Shown here: piece by piece, positions 63,918-64,000 of the stretch | Numbering within the stretch: the stretch's first letter is position 1 | How the letters are laid out: each line of letters begins with the position of its first letter | NCBI GenBank assembly: GCA_039621445.1 | Contig: CP154956.1 | Location: forward strand, 124,001 to 188,000 | DNA: 64,000 bases | Origin: Euglena gracilis | Lineage: Eukaryota; Euglenida; Euglenophyceae; Euglenales | Reading direction: 5' to 3' | Notes under the pieces: model-generated | Told to the model about the DNA's origin: nothing | Seen by the model: the letters and a program-made list of their open reading frames with translations, nothing else | Database searches by the model: none | Program-made: the position numbers and the translations under genes

Positions 63918-64000
63918 GCCGGCTCATACCGCCTGCTGCCCTCCCCCACTGGCGCCCCCTCCCTGCGGCCATTGCAGCAACGAGGAGGCACCGAAGCGGC
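63918..64000. other. Window end, 3' of the helical-repeat gene
   Basis: GC-rich, with nothing recognisable in 83 bases. If the stop at 63915 is not real, the gene may continue beyond the window. Confidence 0.3.

Overview
The window looks like nuclear DNA of a protist, most likely a dinoflagellate or close alveolate relative. This is an inference, not a measurement. The reasons are: (1) all four recognisable host genes lie on the + strand, one after another; (2) they are split into many short exons by long introns full of microsatellites and poly-G/poly-C tracts; (3) several exon joins forced by protein homology are not GT-AG and instead sit on short direct repeats; (4) the last gene is built of helical repeats like those of alveolate organellar RNA-binding proteins; (5) the intergenic space is packed with DIRS-like and Ty3/Gypsy-like retroelements, one of which carries DNA-methyltransferase-like domains. 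No bacterial operon, tRNA, rRNA or CRISPR was seen.

Layout. 1-3727: the 3' exons of an MFS transporter whose 5' part lies left of the window. 5579-13272: a complete FAM50/XAP5 gene (11 exons, 344 codons by my junctions), with a 2.8 kb tenth intron holding a MITE-like element, a 127 bp hairpin and degenerate tandem repeats. 14593-22281: a glucose-6-phosphatase catalytic-subunit gene with all three phosphatase motifs. 22360-22719: a non-coding element with 69 bp inverted termini. 22770-30950: two decayed DIRS-like tyrosine-recombinase retroelements arranged head to head (minus copy left, plus copy right). 30978-35650: a decayed Ty3/Gypsy-like element on the minus strand, with a small internal inversion of the RNase H part. 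36471-41865: about 5.4 kb of minus-strand coding sequence that I do not recognise. 41866-55101: a plus-strand Ty3/Gypsy-like element with LTRs, PBS and polypurine tract. It encodes gag, a C5-methyltransferase-like domain, an N6-adenine-methyltransferase-like (NPPW) domain, protease, RT/RNase H and integrase, now broken by frameshifts and stops. 56981-63917: exons of a helical-repeat (HPR/OPR/FASTK-like) protein.

The host genes are unrelated housekeeping functions (transport, splicing-associated nuclear factor, glucose-6-phosphate hydrolysis, probable organelle RNA metabolism). Their shared strand suggests co-directional transcription, with each mRNA probably matured by trans-splicing. The roughly 33 kb retroelement block sits between the phosphatase and the helical-repeat gene, with elements on both strands. 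The most interesting items are the two-methyltransferase retrotransposon, the unrecognised minus-strand coding block, the repeat-flanked non-GT-AG introns, and a family of GC-rich intronic elements whose terminal inverted repeats differ between copies that share a core.
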